Assembly: GCA_036571765.1 (NCBI GenBank)
Contig: BROE01000003.1
Span: 19,559,781-19,623,780 of the forward strand
Source of the DNA: Plecoglossus altivelis
Taxonomy: Eukaryota > Chordata > Actinopteri > Osmeriformes > Plecoglossidae
Length of the DNA stretch: 64,000 bases
Reading direction: 5' to 3'
Shown: positions 23,601 through 36,305 of the stretch, in pieces
Layout of the letters: each line of letters starts with the position of its first letter
Numbering within the stretch: the first letter of the stretch is position 1
The notes under the pieces: model-generated
Seen by the model: the letters and a program-made list of their open reading frames with translations, nothing else
The model's database searches: none
Told to the model about the DNA's origin: nothing
Made by a program: the position numbers and the translations under genes

Positions 23601-25500
23601 TCAGTCATACGAAATAACAGCCAAAAAGGAGAGAAAGTCATAACAGGATATGATTAGTAGTCTGTCTTTTTCAGACAGTCAGTGAAAAGAGTTTTACACA
23701 CCCGAATAGAATCACAATCTATTTCCGTGTGTAATTCGACTTGAGTGAGTCACAATCGACGTTTTAAGGTCTGTAAAGACTGGTTTATCAGGCAGCCACA
23801 TCTGCTCATATACCAGTCTCAGGTAGACGGCCTGGAATGTCTGCTGGATGTCGGTGGAATTGAAGGTCTTGTTTTTCTTCACCAAGATAGGCAGTGCTTG
23901 AATCCATTTAGCATACATGCACAGCTGTCTCACCGCTGTATAGATGACCTTTTCCCATCTTGGTGATGACGTCCTTCGATGGCTAGAGTTAGTGGGGGTT
24001 CCATGCTCCTTGCTTCATGGGAGCCTTTATTACAAGCAGAGAGGACCATCGTAGCCTAACCCTACTGCATACCTCTGTTCGTGTCAGTGTCTGCCTCTGT
24101 CCAAAGAGCTTGCAATCTTCCAATAATCCGAAGCTTCAACCCTGCTGGGTGAAGAGGCAAGGACCCAGCATGTTGTGCCAGGTCCTCACCTCCTGGCACT
24201 ATTCTTTTTACCCTGAACACGAGTACGTGCTCTCCAGTCTACACCCAGCTGCTACCACCGATACGGATACAGGACAGAACAGATACTCGTCTTCTACTCA
24301 AGGATCTTTACATTAAAGGGTTAAAACATAGATATGTCGTGTCAAATGTATCAGATTTTGTTTGAAAACATGGTTGGTTTATTGGTTCAAAATCTTGTTC
24401 CATCCTGATAGTATAGATTCATATTTAAAGTGGACTAAATGTTAAAAAAACAACAACAAAATCATGTGTGAGATGCTGTTTGTGGTGTTTTACGAGTCTG
24501 TCATGAGAACAGACCGAGTCGTGATCTCTGACTCGTAGTTCAGGATATCTACTAATTGTGGGTCTCTATCAGTCAGCGTGTTTGAACTTCAGTGCCCAAC
24601 AATCGACAGTATTTTAGGATACTGTGCAGAATAACTGATGCCAAAGCAAAGTTTACTCTTAAAACGTGTATGGCTACACTGGAGGTGTCTGTACAGTGTC
24701 GGAGTCCTCTTCAAAAGACGGTCCTCTTCTCACACCACTTGTTCTTCTGCCATTTTTCTTACCTTCCCTTGAGACCAACTAAAATGTCAAGCAAGATGAG
24801 TTCCATGTTGGGGTCATCGCCTCCTGACCATGACAATAACTCTGGCAAAGAAATGAGAGGTGTGATGGAAGTATGGCTAAAGTCACCATGAAGTACCTGA
24901 GGACATACTGCTCTTTAAGAGCTACGAAACGGTCCCAGGCTGGGAATAATCTTTGTGGATTGTTAGAATGGGAGAGAGAGGGATTAAGGTTTGGAAGAAA
25001 AGGAAAACTTAGTGTAGCATGGTCAAGACATAGCAGACAGGGTAGCATATGGTGTTTTTCAATGTTGATTTATCTGAGCTATTACAAGTTGCAGAAAAAG
25101 AACAAGCCATAAAGTTTAATGATGAAGAGGAGCGATGTTGCTAATTACACTGTAAGACTCCTCCGGGTTCTGGAACCAGAGATAATTCAAGCTCCTGGGG
25201 AGGTTACCCCTTGAAGGGGAGAGAGGTGACCAGATATACGCCTGAAATAAAAGGCATACCAGGGAGCTAGGAGATGCCTGTGTCAAGCAGAGTTGCTGAA
25301 AAGGTGGAATCAATCTTTCAGTAAGAGTCCCAAACCCCTCTAATCTTATCTTCTTGATTGGATGTCCTGTAGAGAGGCTCAAAAAGGTTGAGGCTGTGAA
25401 AACAGACTTAACATGCCAATGCGCTTGGCCCTCAATCAATTTAGGTTCAATATGTTCTTTATTGTTTATATATTTGGAGATGAGCTTGATCATTTTCCTC
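20700..25500. other. Unique DNA, no gene supported
   Basis: A partial CTCF-like match (TGCCAACAGGGGGACAC) lies at 22004-22020 with two core mismatches. The minus strand near 23970-23712 is open for about 85 codons with protein-like composition (a W, Y and Q-rich stretch) but has no recognisable family. Frames at 22389-22601, 24592-24891 and 25116-25502 likewise carry no motif. C runs of 9-10 bp occur near 21590. Confidence 0.4.
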
Positions 25501-25540
25501 ATTAATTGTGGACATCAACACACTTGGACACACATACCTG

Positions 25541-25562
25541 CGCGCGCACACACACGCGCACA

Positions 25563-25604
<42 letters not shown>

Positions 25605-25608
25605 CTAG
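25541..25608. repeat. (CA)n microsatellite with CG steps
   Basis: GCGCGCACACACACGCGCAC followed by about 40 bp of pure CA. The alternating purine-pyrimidine sequence could adopt Z-DNA. Confidence 0.9.
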
Positions 25609-27214
25609 CAGTTGCACCGCTTTTTGTTTCCCACAGACATGCAGAGAGGCAATGGCCAGGTAGTCATGGTCTGCTTTTTAAAATACAATCATCAATAATA
25701 TCTCCCATGGTACTTTGTGGGTGACAGCTAGTTCTCCTGTGTCATAGTAATTCACACAAGCCCATAGCTTCCAGACTGTGGTTAAGGCATAAAGATTTGT
25801 GTGTGTGAGTGTGAATGTGTTAGGGCTTTGATCTACTGTCCGGTTTCTACGCCTCATTTTAGGACCTCCTCGACTCTATACCAGATAAACAGTCTTGGTC
25901 CTGGTCAGAATTATGCAATATCCTGGAGAAGACCAACATCAAGTCATCTTTTTGGAAAGGAAATGTAAGATGTCATAGTGATATACATTCTAACGGCTTT
26001 GCATTACATTGAATTTATTTCGAAGGTGTTGTTTTTTTCTTCAAAGTAATGACGTGTGCAGCAGTTAATCAATGTCTAGAGATGTATAGTTTTCAGTGTT
26101 TCATTGGCTAGTGCCAAGGAACCTTTTTTGTTTTTCGTTTGCTACAAGGCAGAGTAATACACAATAATAAAAACATCATATCTAAAGCTCAACATTAGAC
26201 ATGCTATTTAGGTGTCATCTGTTTTCAATACATTACCTCAGAAGGTGCACTGATACAGCAGTTTAAAGAAATACAACTGTGATGAGGTAGTTTGTCTTAA
26301 CATGAATTGTTGTATCGTAGCTATTTTATCATATTGTGTTGAAATGATCCGAGGAAGCGTGTGTTAAAGCAGATCTCAGTTCACGAACTGTGGATATAAT
26401 AACTTCATGTTGCTTGGTAGGAGAACGACCTGTTAGTTATCGATCATCAGTTGAAGGTACTTGATAGGAAAGACGTCAGGTGGTTTAAACACGATTGTCT
26501 TAATGGTAAACAGGGAGGTGGTGAATGGGGAAATAAGGAAGTGGATGTTGTCCTTTTGTCTTCTGTTTGTGTAGGTGATGGAGTTCCTAGTGTGATGTCA
26601 TCATGTGAATCGGTGAAGTACAGCTCTTAGCTGCACATAGACGCAGATCACCATCGGATTTATAAACCAAAAGGGTTTCGTTTTAATATTTGTGTGTGAC
26701 AGATTGTCTCTGTAATTGGGTTCTGTGTTCAATAGTTTGTTCATGTTTAATACATTCTTGTTCAAAATACATTTGACAGTTTTAAGTTAGATTAAAAATC
26801 GATTGTTAGAATTTCCTCATCTCATCTTTAGGTTCAGTTTTCAGTCTGATGGTGTAGGCATTCGACATACAGGTAGTTACTTTGGTCTGGTTTGGAAATA
26901 GGTGAATCTGATGATGCCTAAAATTGGTCTGACTTTGACAAAGTGGGATATGAAGAGGCACATTTCGTCATGCTCCCGGCTAACACACTTCAAACCCCCT
27001 AAAGCGCTCTTTGATCTTTAACAAACTCAGTGTAATTAATGCTAAAAAGCATAAATGCAAAACTGACAGTTCCCCTCTGGCATTTCAACATCCTATTACC
27101 ATGTTATGGTTGCTCGCTAAATCAATAATGCATCGCACATTTAAGTTATTTATGAAACCAAATCAAATGTGCATTGTGTTTAGCAAGCCTATTTATTTTT
27201 TTTATTTTGGATTA
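25609..27214. other. Unique DNA, nothing recognised
   Basis: No coding, RNA, mobile or regulatory feature could be supported. Confidence 0.5.
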
Positions 27215-27216
27215 TA

Positions 27217-27302
27217 AGTATTAGTACATACATACATACATGTATGTACTGATACTTAAACTGTACTGATGTATGTATGTATGTATGTGTATGTAAGTAT
27301 CA
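27217..27302. repeat. Nested (TACA)n/(TGTA)n palindrome
   Basis: AAGTATTAGTACATACATAC faces GTATGTACTGATACTT across the centre at about 27237, and is followed by a third arm of (TGTA)n ending GTAAGTATCAG. The arms can pair as a cruciform or RNA hairpin. The origin is probably slippage in a TACA repeat followed by inversion. Confidence 0.75.
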
Positions 27303-29079
27303 GTTGGGCATTCCTGTATCAATGATAAAATGGCAAATTAAGTTATCGATTTCATGAAACTGTCAAACGGTGCAGAGAGAGATTGGAAAAGACTGATTAA
27401 CTGGGAGTCTTTTTTTTTGGATCTCCTCTAGTCGATCAGAAAGCCATCATCTTGAAGATTGAGATGCAACTTTGACTTGAGCCTTGGTGATTTAACAGGC
27501 AATTTTCAAAAAAGAAAAATGTCATAAGTAGATCAGGCAGGTCTTGAAACACATTGGCTCCCAAAATGTCCAAATGACTTCTAGAGTCATGGCATCGTCC
27601 CAGAGCATTGCTATTCATTGACTGTAGCGAACCTCAACTATTTGGGTCAATCTATAACGATTCGTAATTTTCTTAAGAACATCTGAAGTCTTTCCTATAT
27701 TCAGGGAGTCTTTTTCTTCTTGTACAGATGAAATCAGAAAACTTATTGGGTCATGAGAACTTTGATGGTAAAACTTATCCTGTTTGGCACGCTGTTGTTG
27801 GAAATTGGAAACAAAAATGTTTTTATAATATATATATATATAAGTATTTTCTAAAGGTTAACAAGATATTTCGGGGAAAAGAAAGGTTGATTTAGTTTTT
27901 AGTCGTAGTGTTGACTTTGATGTTTTTAGATAAGGATAAATGGTCAGTGTTGTAATCATCTCTGCCTTACATTTTTAATACAATGGAGGGACCCAAACAA
28001 TGGTGAGTGAGTGACAGAAATAAAAGGACAGACAGTTTTGTATGGTTACAGTTCCCATGCAACCAATGCTATTTTTACATGATTTACTATTTAATAAAAC
28101 AACGTAATACAAAGTAACTGTCGAATTACAGTACCCAAATATTTAACGTTGCTGTAGAGGGAGTTAATTGACTCAAAGGGTTCCTTGCTAATACCTCATT
28201 TGCCAACCTCTCCATCCTTCACGGTTTTTGAATTTCTACACTGAAATGTTCCACTTCAAGACATTGTTAATTGCATGGGAGGCCAGATAATAATGCATAT
28301 TTTCAAGTCAATAAAAATGGGGAAATGTAATTATGACATATATATCATATCAACCCCACACGAGTACATTCTAGCTGTGCTTGTTATGTGTTTATGCTTG
28401 TTGTGTCTTTGTGCTTGTCATGTCAATCTACTACCATTGTTGTCTCATTGGATATTTCCTCCTCTCTCTTTCACATCCTCTGTCTCTCTTAGCAATACAT
28501 CCGCGCTTACAGGATAAGTTGTTCGCCCGGTCAGGCCGGTTGGCTCAGCGCTTTCCCTCAAAGTTTATTCTGTCTGGCAGGAGTGAGGGGATCATAAGTG
28601 AAATGTGATTCTCACTCCGTGGGGACGGTGGCTGAGGCTGGGAAAACGACCACTAGGAAGGAGCAACCGGGGATTGAAGGCCAATACAGGCAGTTCCAAG
28701 AGGCAGCTCATTTTCAGGTTTCAACTACGAACACCTTTTGCGTGAATAGTCTTTTTTCAGTGTGTCTAACCACTCGCAAGAAAATGCCAAAAGAGAAGGA
28801 GAGAGAGAGAAATAAGATTAGACAGAAGAAACCAGAAAGGTGCAGAAGATGGTGAGTGAGACAGCAGAGCGCCCGGGCAGCCGAGAGAAGAAGACCATCA
28901 CAGCAAGAGTAGGAGGAGAGAGGAGCAGCAGAGGAGATGTGTCTTTGGTGCTGTACATGTTTCAATTCTACTACCTATTTGTGGGTCTCATTGGAATTTC
29001 CTCCTCTCTTCTTTCACATCCCTGGCTTCCAATCTACCTTCCCTCTCCCCCTCCCTGGGTCTCGTGGACGGCTACCACT
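27303..29079. other. Unique DNA with a short (AT)n run
   Basis: An ATATATATATATAT run lies near 27826-27842. No gene is supported; frames near 28275-28855 have low-complexity composition only. Confidence 0.45.
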
Positions 29080-29440
29080 GCCTCCTCCCTCCCTCCCCCT
29101 CCCCTCCCTCCTCCCATCCCTCCTCCCTCCCTCCTTTTCCTCCCTCCCTCCCTCCTTCCCCTCCCTCCTTCCCTACCCCTCCCTCGCCGTTCCTCCTCCC
29201 TACGCCTATCCCTCCCTCCCTCCGCATCTCATCCCTCCCCGCCTTCTCCCTCCTTCCCTCCCTCCCTCTTTCCCCTCCCTCCCTCTCCCTTCCCTCACTT
29301 CTCTCCCCTCCCTCCTGCCCCCTCTCCTTCCCTCCCTCCTTCCCTCCTCTCCCTTCTCCCTCACCCCTCCCTCTTCCCTTTCTTGCCCCTTCCCTCGCCC
29401 TCCCTCCTCTCCACTCCTTCCCTCACCTCCTCCTCCTCCC
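29080..29440 (+). repeat. ~360-bp polypyrimidine tract (CCTCCC)n
   Basis: Almost pure C/T on the plus strand with only occasional G or A, built of CCTCCC, CTTCC and CCCCTCC units. The minus strand is therefore a G/A tract with many GGG runs. All three plus frames are open as Pro/Ser/Leu repeats, and a Gly/Glu/Arg frame is open on the minus strand; these are composition artefacts. Mirror-type polypyrimidine DNA can form triplex (H-DNA), and the G-rich strand can form quadruplexes. Confidence 0.9.
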
Positions 29441-30551
29441 TCCTGATGGAGAGCTCCTGTCCAGCTCCTCTGGTAGTCTGCATCTTGTCCTCCTACTTCT
29501 AATTCCACTCAGGCAGTGTAAATCCACAGCTCAATATTTTGGCGTGCTTTTCATGCTGGATGTCAGCTTCTCACACTGTGATTCCCTTAGGTGTGGTTAG
29601 AAATCACACTCCCAAATGCACTGTGTTTCCTCCTCCTCCTTTCTCTTCACCGAGACATCATCACTTCTTCTCACGGAGCCCTGACCCACCTCTGCCACAC
29701 CACAGGGGGGTTTTGGAGCCGTGATGAGGAGAGTTTGGGTTTAAATATTCATCTCATTTAAATGGTCTAAATCATGTGTAACATCTAATATATGCGCTGA
29801 AGTCAGAAACGTAGTATTCTTAATCTTAATTTGAATTTCTTCCCAGTCAATGAGTTTTTCTTACCACTCATATTTTTTGTTTTTGTTTGTAAAAGCAATC
29901 TAACTTAAAGTGGATGATGAACGTTTTGATTGGTGTTTGTGCTAGCAGCAATGTTGTCAGTGCAGGTGTATGTCAAGAGACATTATTAACTATCGCACTT
30001 ATTGGGAAGGTATATTTAATTTAACAGTAGAATGTACCACTTAATTAGTGAGATAATGTGTATGACATGAACTCATACAGTGTGGTCTTTATTTACATGA
30101 GCAAATACAAAAACAATGTTAAGCTGTGAAAGTACCCCAGTGTACAATTAACGTAACAATTTGCATTTTAATGGCCAATTGAAATCTTGCACTTGGTTAC
30201 GCAAAGGGAAATGAAGAACATTACCCATCAGGCCTCTGGCATTAACCCAGTGAAGAAAAAAGAAATGCTTCATTCACCTAAAGACATGGTCCAACCGATT
30301 GACAGGTCCATTTTAATTTGAAAGACTTCAAGCACTTTTTGAACTTCGAATTGCTTTTGTAAGAGCGTGAAGGTTTTCTTCAAATGTGTTGCTTCTTAAA
30401 ACGAATCTAAATCTAACCAGGTTATTCAGTGCAGTTCACTATCAACATTTTGCTCATGCCCATTGCCTTCAACAAAAATCTGTCGATACCAAGGACATTA
30501 TTTGGTTAGATGTAACCTTGATAGACATTATGCAGCCCTCTTTCCAGGGCA
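29441..30551. other. Unique DNA, nothing recognised
   Basis: No feature could be supported beyond the end of the polypyrimidine tract. Confidence 0.5.
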
Positions 30552-30621
30552 GGACCACAGACAGACCCACAGACAGACCCACAGACAGACCCACAGACAG
30601 ACCCACAGACAGGCCCACAGG
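30552..30621 (+). repeat. 12-bp minisatellite, about 5.7 copies
   Basis: ACCCACAGACAG repeated in tandem. Since 12 is a multiple of 3, each strand encodes a four-residue repeat in its open frame (Asp-Arg-Pro-Thr type on plus), which is not evidence of a protein. Confidence 0.9.
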
Positions 30622-31199
30622 ACTGGTTAGACCCAGGTGAGGCTGAAGTCAGGATCTGTACACTGACATCCGTAAATATTGCAGGTGCCATAATCAATCA
30701 GCCCTAAACAATCAGCCCATGTAATTGGATGTCCTTGTTAGGTAGCTAAACTAGCATCAGTAGCACTAAGTCATGCTGGACACTAAGAGAAAGAAAAAGG
30801 AATAATTACGTGTGGATGTTCCTTGCAAGCACACCCTGGGGAACATGTTACGCAATACACAATGATGTACCAAAATGCTACAAATATTCCAGGGGAACAA
30901 CTGTACCGCTCAAATGTACCTTTTTGAAGAGGCCAGAGAATGATTTAGTGGGTGCTTTAGAGTAGAACCTTTTTGAAGATTGCATGTCTACAGTATGGAC
31001 GCCCCCCTAATTAACTTGTGTTTACACTTCAGGTGGAGAGGTTGCTTAAATGAGAGTTGCCCATTTAACCACCTTGTCTAAGGGAACCATAATTTAGTAC
31101 CTTGAAAAGCACTGTAATTAGATACCTCCCTGCATCTACTACTTAGATGCAAACCTGAAAGTGTTGTGGTTTGCAGTTCAGTAAAACCATACCATAAGG

Positions 31200-31381
31200 C
31201 AGGGGTCACCAACTCCGATCCCGGAGGTCTACCATCCAGACTGTTTTCCCTTGAACCGCAATTTAGCACACCTGATTGTACTAATTACCTGAATGATGAG
31301 CTGGATGAGGCTACATTATGTGCAGTTGAAGTGAAAACCCGCTGGATGGTTGCTCCCCGAGACTGGAGTTGGTGACCTCTC
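31200..31381. mobile_element. hAT-type MITE, 182 bp, with 8-bp target site duplications
   Basis: The left end is CAGGGGTCACCAACTCCG and the right end is CTGGAGTTGGTGACCTCTC. They are inverted repeats apart from two changed bases at the extreme right tip (CTCTC for CCCTG). Perfect 8-bp duplications flank it: CCATAAGG at 31192-31199 and 31382-31389. Both traits mark the hAT superfamily. It has no coding capacity. The terminal sequence differs from the 10418 element after CAGGGGTC, so it belongs to a different MITE family. The degraded right tip should prevent further movement. Confidence 0.93.
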
Positions 31382-31389
31382 CCATAAGG

Positions 31390-33878
31390 TCTCTAGTCTG
31401 AATTTTATTATCGATAGCATGGACCGACATCATCAGTCCTTTTTACGGCGAACTTTATCCACACTTGTCTTTGCTGCTACAGATTGCTCATGTTGGTGTT
31501 TCTGCCTACATGAAACAAGATGGGAATGTTCCTCGCGGGGGGTCTATGTGAGTGTAGTCGACATCCCTCTTTTTTGCTCAGGGTAAAATCTTTCAAGGCA
31601 AGACTGTTTTCTTCTTCTGTCCCTCCCCCTCGCACATCCCCCCCTGATCCCCTCTTCCACTCACCAGTGACCTCCAGCGATAGTATGCTGTTCTAGCCAT
31701 GCGTTTTTGCCCAAGGAAGAAAAATGGTTAGATCTTTAACAGCCAGGGTATTTTTCTTTCTTTAATAGTCAAGTCAGCTGGATTATTTGTGCTGCCTTGT
31801 TAAATGAAAGGCTGGTTGATTCCTTATGACACGCCATTTGTTTTGTTTTTGTAGACTTGCCCAAAAGGCTGATGCTTCTCTTCTTGGCTGGAAACACATG
31901 CTGTGTTGCTGTGTTCCAGCTTTGCAACAGTTAAAGCATGAGGTTAATTCGAAGTTCATCTCATCCTCACCTCCTATCTACTGTTTCAGGACCGTGTGTG
32001 CTGGAAAATAAAAATGAACAGATATTGGCAAGAGCTGATCTACTCATGGAGTTTAGCATAAACAGATGGCAAATTTCTCTCCGTTTCTCCCACAGGGTTT
32101 TGCTAATGACAAAACTTTACGCTGTCATTCTTGTTTGAAGATCATTTTGAAATATCCTAGAAAGGACTCCCAGACCTTCACATGTGGGGCGTGGAGAGAA
32201 AGGGTGCTGTTCTCCTATTTTAGCGTGATCAAGTGTTGCTGGCATCATGTCAGTCTGACAACATCCTAACCATGTTAGCGAAGATCTTGTCATCCCACCC
32301 CCCGCCGCCACTACCACCACCGCCCAGAAGTGGGTGTGGTCAGATTACCCTTTTGAACACGTGTTGGAACATTTTAACAGACACTATTAGATCTAATCAA
32401 TATAGCGACATCAGAAGGTTCTTTGTCTGTTTTTCATTAGGTGTCATGGTGGATAGTTTCAAATGTAAGAGATGGCTGAAGGGGCAACAAATCTCTTTCC
32501 TCCCTGTCAAACAAACTCTAAGGCTGGAAAGAGCTGAGATGATGGTTGACAATTTAATTGAAGAATGGCTGAGAGAAGAGAATAGGAATTAGATCTGTCA
32601 GATTCAGGACTCTGCTTTCTGACCATTTGTGTCACGCACAATCCCAGACGACCTGCACATTGCCAGTGCCCTCTGCCAGTGTGATAGTGTGAGATCAGAT
32701 TGTCCTTTAGGGTCCATTTAATATCCATCTGGGGAATGTCTTTTGACAAGTCTTACAAGACATCTCTAATGGTGGATTATCAATTGACAGTCTTGGATGA
32801 ATTGAAGAGACCTGAATGACACTCTTTTTTTGAGGGGGGGGAGGGGGAGATTATATTCATGCAACAATGAGGATGACAGGCAAATCTGCTTTCAACTTTG
32901 AAAGGAGAAATAGCTTGGCTAACCTTTATTGTATTTGTAAATAGTGTACTTTTATCCATTTAGGATTTAATCAAAGGATTGATCCTTATGACTGTCCCTC
33001 CGACGTACCTTTTTTCTTTGTGCTGCCACACAGGAAGAACAGAAAATGATATCCTGCTCATTAAATATTTGTGCTTGTACGGCCTAAATAGGGTCTTACT
33101 TTTGAAATTGCATGAGTCTAATTGCAGTACTAAATGATCACTATCGAGTTCTCATCAAATAGTTGTGTAGCCTCTAGTATTGGGGACAGGACAGTCTGAG
33201 CAGAATGACTCTTGAAGTTCACCTCTAGGTTGAAGCTGCCATTTTTATCTCTGAATGAAATATCAACCCTTCCACCGTTAAGTGTTACATTAATACTGCA
33301 GTGTGTTGGAAATAGTAATTGGTTCTGCAATCCATAAAGACTGTCACTTCCAAGAGTTGGAGAAATAGAGAGAACGAGGAGAGCACGAAGGTAAAAAAGG
33401 GGCCTTACATGTCCTGCTTTATTCAAATGTTTTTCTTCTGCCAAAGGCATATCCAATCACCAGCTCTTCAAATCCATTTGGCCGTTGTAACTGAAGTCGG
33501 TCTGCAGAGTACAAGCCAGGTGTCAGTTAGGTTTCCTAGCCAATCACTTTTGAAATGAGCTGGTCTCAAAATTCCATCCAATAGGGGACAGAGAAACAAG
33601 TCTGTTAGTCTGAGCCCAGCTTAACTGTCATTGTGAGCCGGCACAAGTACTCATCTTCTTATGGAAAGTTTTGTACAATGTCCAGCTTTGTCTTTTATCT
33701 TCCCCCTTGCAGACTCCATGAATAGGAGAGCGGCTTCCAGGGACCTGTGCCCAACTTGTCGCCACGTTTGCAGACATAATGTGTTGTGTCATAAAAAGTA
33801 GGACAGTTGATCTGCAGCTTTAGGCACTCGCAAATTAGAGAGAAACGAACGGTTGGAGCCAGCACGGAGAATTTCTGT
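31390..33878. other. Unique DNA, no gene supported
   Basis: Minus 33456-33130 is open for 108 codons and plus 32233-32592 for 119 codons. The first has a modest hydrophobic stretch, but neither shows a domain, a convincing start or splice partners. A G-rich run lies near 32836-32850. Confidence 0.4.
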
Positions 33879-34012
33879 AAATCAAATCACATTTTATTTG
33901 TATAACCCATTGTACAAGCAATGTCACAGAGGGCTTCACAAACGCCCCGAGAACAACACCTAAACCCACCAAAAGCCCTCAACGAACACGAGGGGAAAAA
34001 AAACTCCCAGAA
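33879..34012 (-). mobile_element. Non-LTR retroposon 3' end (minus orientation)
   Basis: AAATCAAATCACATTTTATT followed by TGTATAACCCATTGTACAAG and CACAGAGGGCTTCACAAACG, ending near AAAAACTCCCAGAA. The order tail repeat, TTTTATTTGTATA, then AGGGCTT-ACAAA matches a 3' end widespread in teleost genomes, read here in reverse. It is 5'-truncated and has no coding part; the family is not assigned. Confidence 0.7.
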
Positions 34013-34271
34013 TTATTGAAATTGTGTGTGAAGCAATTTTGTTAGGGACCTATTCCTCCATGAACCATGGTTTTTCCTGGCTCCACATTCGTTTTTTGAC
34101 GGTAGACTGAGCGTGAACACGTGCAAAGTGATGGGAGTCCTAGGTAAGTAATAAAATGTCCCTCACTGACAAGGACTTTCTTTAATAAGGATCAAGCTTT
34201 GGTGCAGGCTGGATATGTGCTGGGACTTGTCAACAGTAAGGTCTGCTCCTGGTTGTTTGGTAATGGGAGTA

Positions 34272-34418
34272 CCAGCTCTGTGTGCATCTAGAAGCATTGA
34301 CTCCAGGACTGGTAGAAGCCATGCTCTGTTTGCATCTAGAAGCATTGGCTGTAGGACTGGTAGAAGCCATGCTCTGTTTCCATCTAGAAGCATTGACTCC
34401 AGGACTGGTAGAAGCCAT
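34272..34418 (+). repeat. 48-bp minisatellite, 3 copies
   Basis: CATCTAGAAGCATTG starts at 34285, 34333 and 34381, an exact 48-bp period. The middle copy reads GGCTGTAGG where the others read GACTCCAGG. Because 48 is divisible by 3, a 132-codon minus frame carries a 16-residue repeat. It has no other coding support. Confidence 0.9.
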
Positions 34419-36270
34419 GATTTTTGCAGACGTTCTCTCATCTCTGTTTCTCTGACAGCCTTGCGGCTAATACAAACTCTGGAGAAGCATCCTGAGTACA
34501 AACACACTGCATAATGGGCACTTTCTTCAAATACTAACAGCTTCTGAAAAGGTCTTTCCATGGCAGAGATTTGATGCTCTTAAACTGGGGTGAAATTTTG
34601 GAAGGAAAACAACTTTTCATCTTAACACTGAGACAAGATTTTTCTTCTCTGTATCCACTTTGGCTTTGAATGTCAAATGAGGAGTTGGTGTCAGATTGTT
34701 ACCCATTGAATACACACGGTGGTTATCCTAAAACGATCTCGCAATTGCGGACTGTGCGAAATGCAGAAAATACAGAAAATAGAGTGGGTGTTGTTGAGAT
34801 TGATTTAAGATCAAGCTGAAGCCAAGGCAGGAAGGAATACATCAAGTCTTTGAAGGCCAGACTAGGCCTCTGATTCACGTATTTATGTCATGGTGTGATT
34901 TGTGTTGTACTGGCCTTTTGAATCTGCAGTAAATTCCCTGACACAACTTGTGGTTCATTAATGGTGCACCTCTGCATCCTCATCGCGTGTTTCTTCTACA
35001 AACAGTTGGAGATGTAAATGACTGGGATGAAAAGCTTAGACAGTACTATCTCCAAACACCAGCCACGGACTGCTAGCCTTGGCTCGCTTTCAGAAGCAAT
35101 AGAGAGAGCCTCTTGGTTTAAGTAATTAAAGCTGCAATTGAATATTTTAAACACCTAATTAAATTCCTATTTTTCATCAGGGTTATTCTTCAGCATGCTG
35201 GCACTCGCTTGTTCTTGAGTATCACTTGTTTATAGACGGGAGAAAGGGCGATGTAAGTTCGAGAGGCTACAATAATCAAAAGAGGATGAATTGGTCGAGG
35301 ATTAATGAGAGCAAAGCTCCAGTTGTCAGGACAGCTTTGTGTTCTTCTGACCTGTGTTTACAGATCACACCCCATCATCTGCTCTGGGTCGTCTAGCCTA
35401 CCCTACAAGTTAGACCAGGAAACGGTAATCAACATGGTGCATTGGTGATTGTTATAGCCCTTTTACTGTCAGGCAGACCACTTCATGGAGTTCTACTGAA
35501 CGGTCTATGCAGTATCACCTCTGAAAACATATATATACACAAATATTAATTAATTTGTTAATCATTCAATACGTTGAACACAGATTCATTAGTTACTGCA
35601 GTGTGCGATGCACACTGTTTGTACTTGAGGATTTATTACAATAGCCAACCCAGCAGTAAAACAATAAAGCCTTAACAATGCTTAATGATGCCATATCTCC
35701 TGAGTGATACTAAGTACTGTTGATATTGTTTTGCCATGAAGGTGAATGTCTCAATTCAATGTTATTTATTTTATATATTATTTTTAACTTATGAACATGA
35801 GACAACTGTGGTTGAATAATTTATCTTAGTCCACAAGCGCATAATATTTCAATTTGATATTTTATCACCTCTAATATCTGTGAAATTAATGTCATGTTGT
35901 TACGTTCCTTCCTCCCTGCCATCAAAATAAAATAGTTTGAAAGTGGTGAGATTTGTCTCATTCAGGGGAAAATAAATCAATTATTATCCCTGCTGGTTAT
36001 GTCTGACAGGTTATTAATGTGGCCCTGCCCATTAGGTCAGCATTGTGTATCCTGTCTCTCGCTGCTGCTGGGGTAGTTTGCGAAGTGCTTGAGAGTGTAC
36101 GGCAGCTTCTGACTGCTTCAAACAATCACAACAATGGCGATGTTCTAACTGAAACATCCCTCTCAGACTCCTTTAGTTTTACTTCAAGTTTATTCTATTG
36201 TTTGTTACCTCTGGAGGCAAAAAAAAAACCCAACTGGGATTTACCACAAGATTAGAAATTTAACCCCTTT

Positions 36271-36305
<35 letters not shown>

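Noticed and set aside
23712..23970. Minus-strand frame with protein-like composition (candidate decayed exon)
   Set aside because: Composition alone is not enough; no family, start or splice sites could be named. A tblastn search would decide.
28840..29600. Proline/serine-rich frames up to 220 codons and a Gly/Glu-rich minus frame
   Set aside because: They are the translation of a polypyrimidine tract in overlapping frames, with no domain or splice support.
33130..33456. 108-codon minus frame with a mildly hydrophobic segment, considered as a secreted protein
   Set aside because: The hydrophobic stretch starts about 20 residues in, after charged residues, and no exon structure or homology was recognised.
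36273..36301. A29 run considered as the tail of a processed pseudogene
   Set aside because: No target duplication, polyadenylation signal or coding sequence was found upstream.
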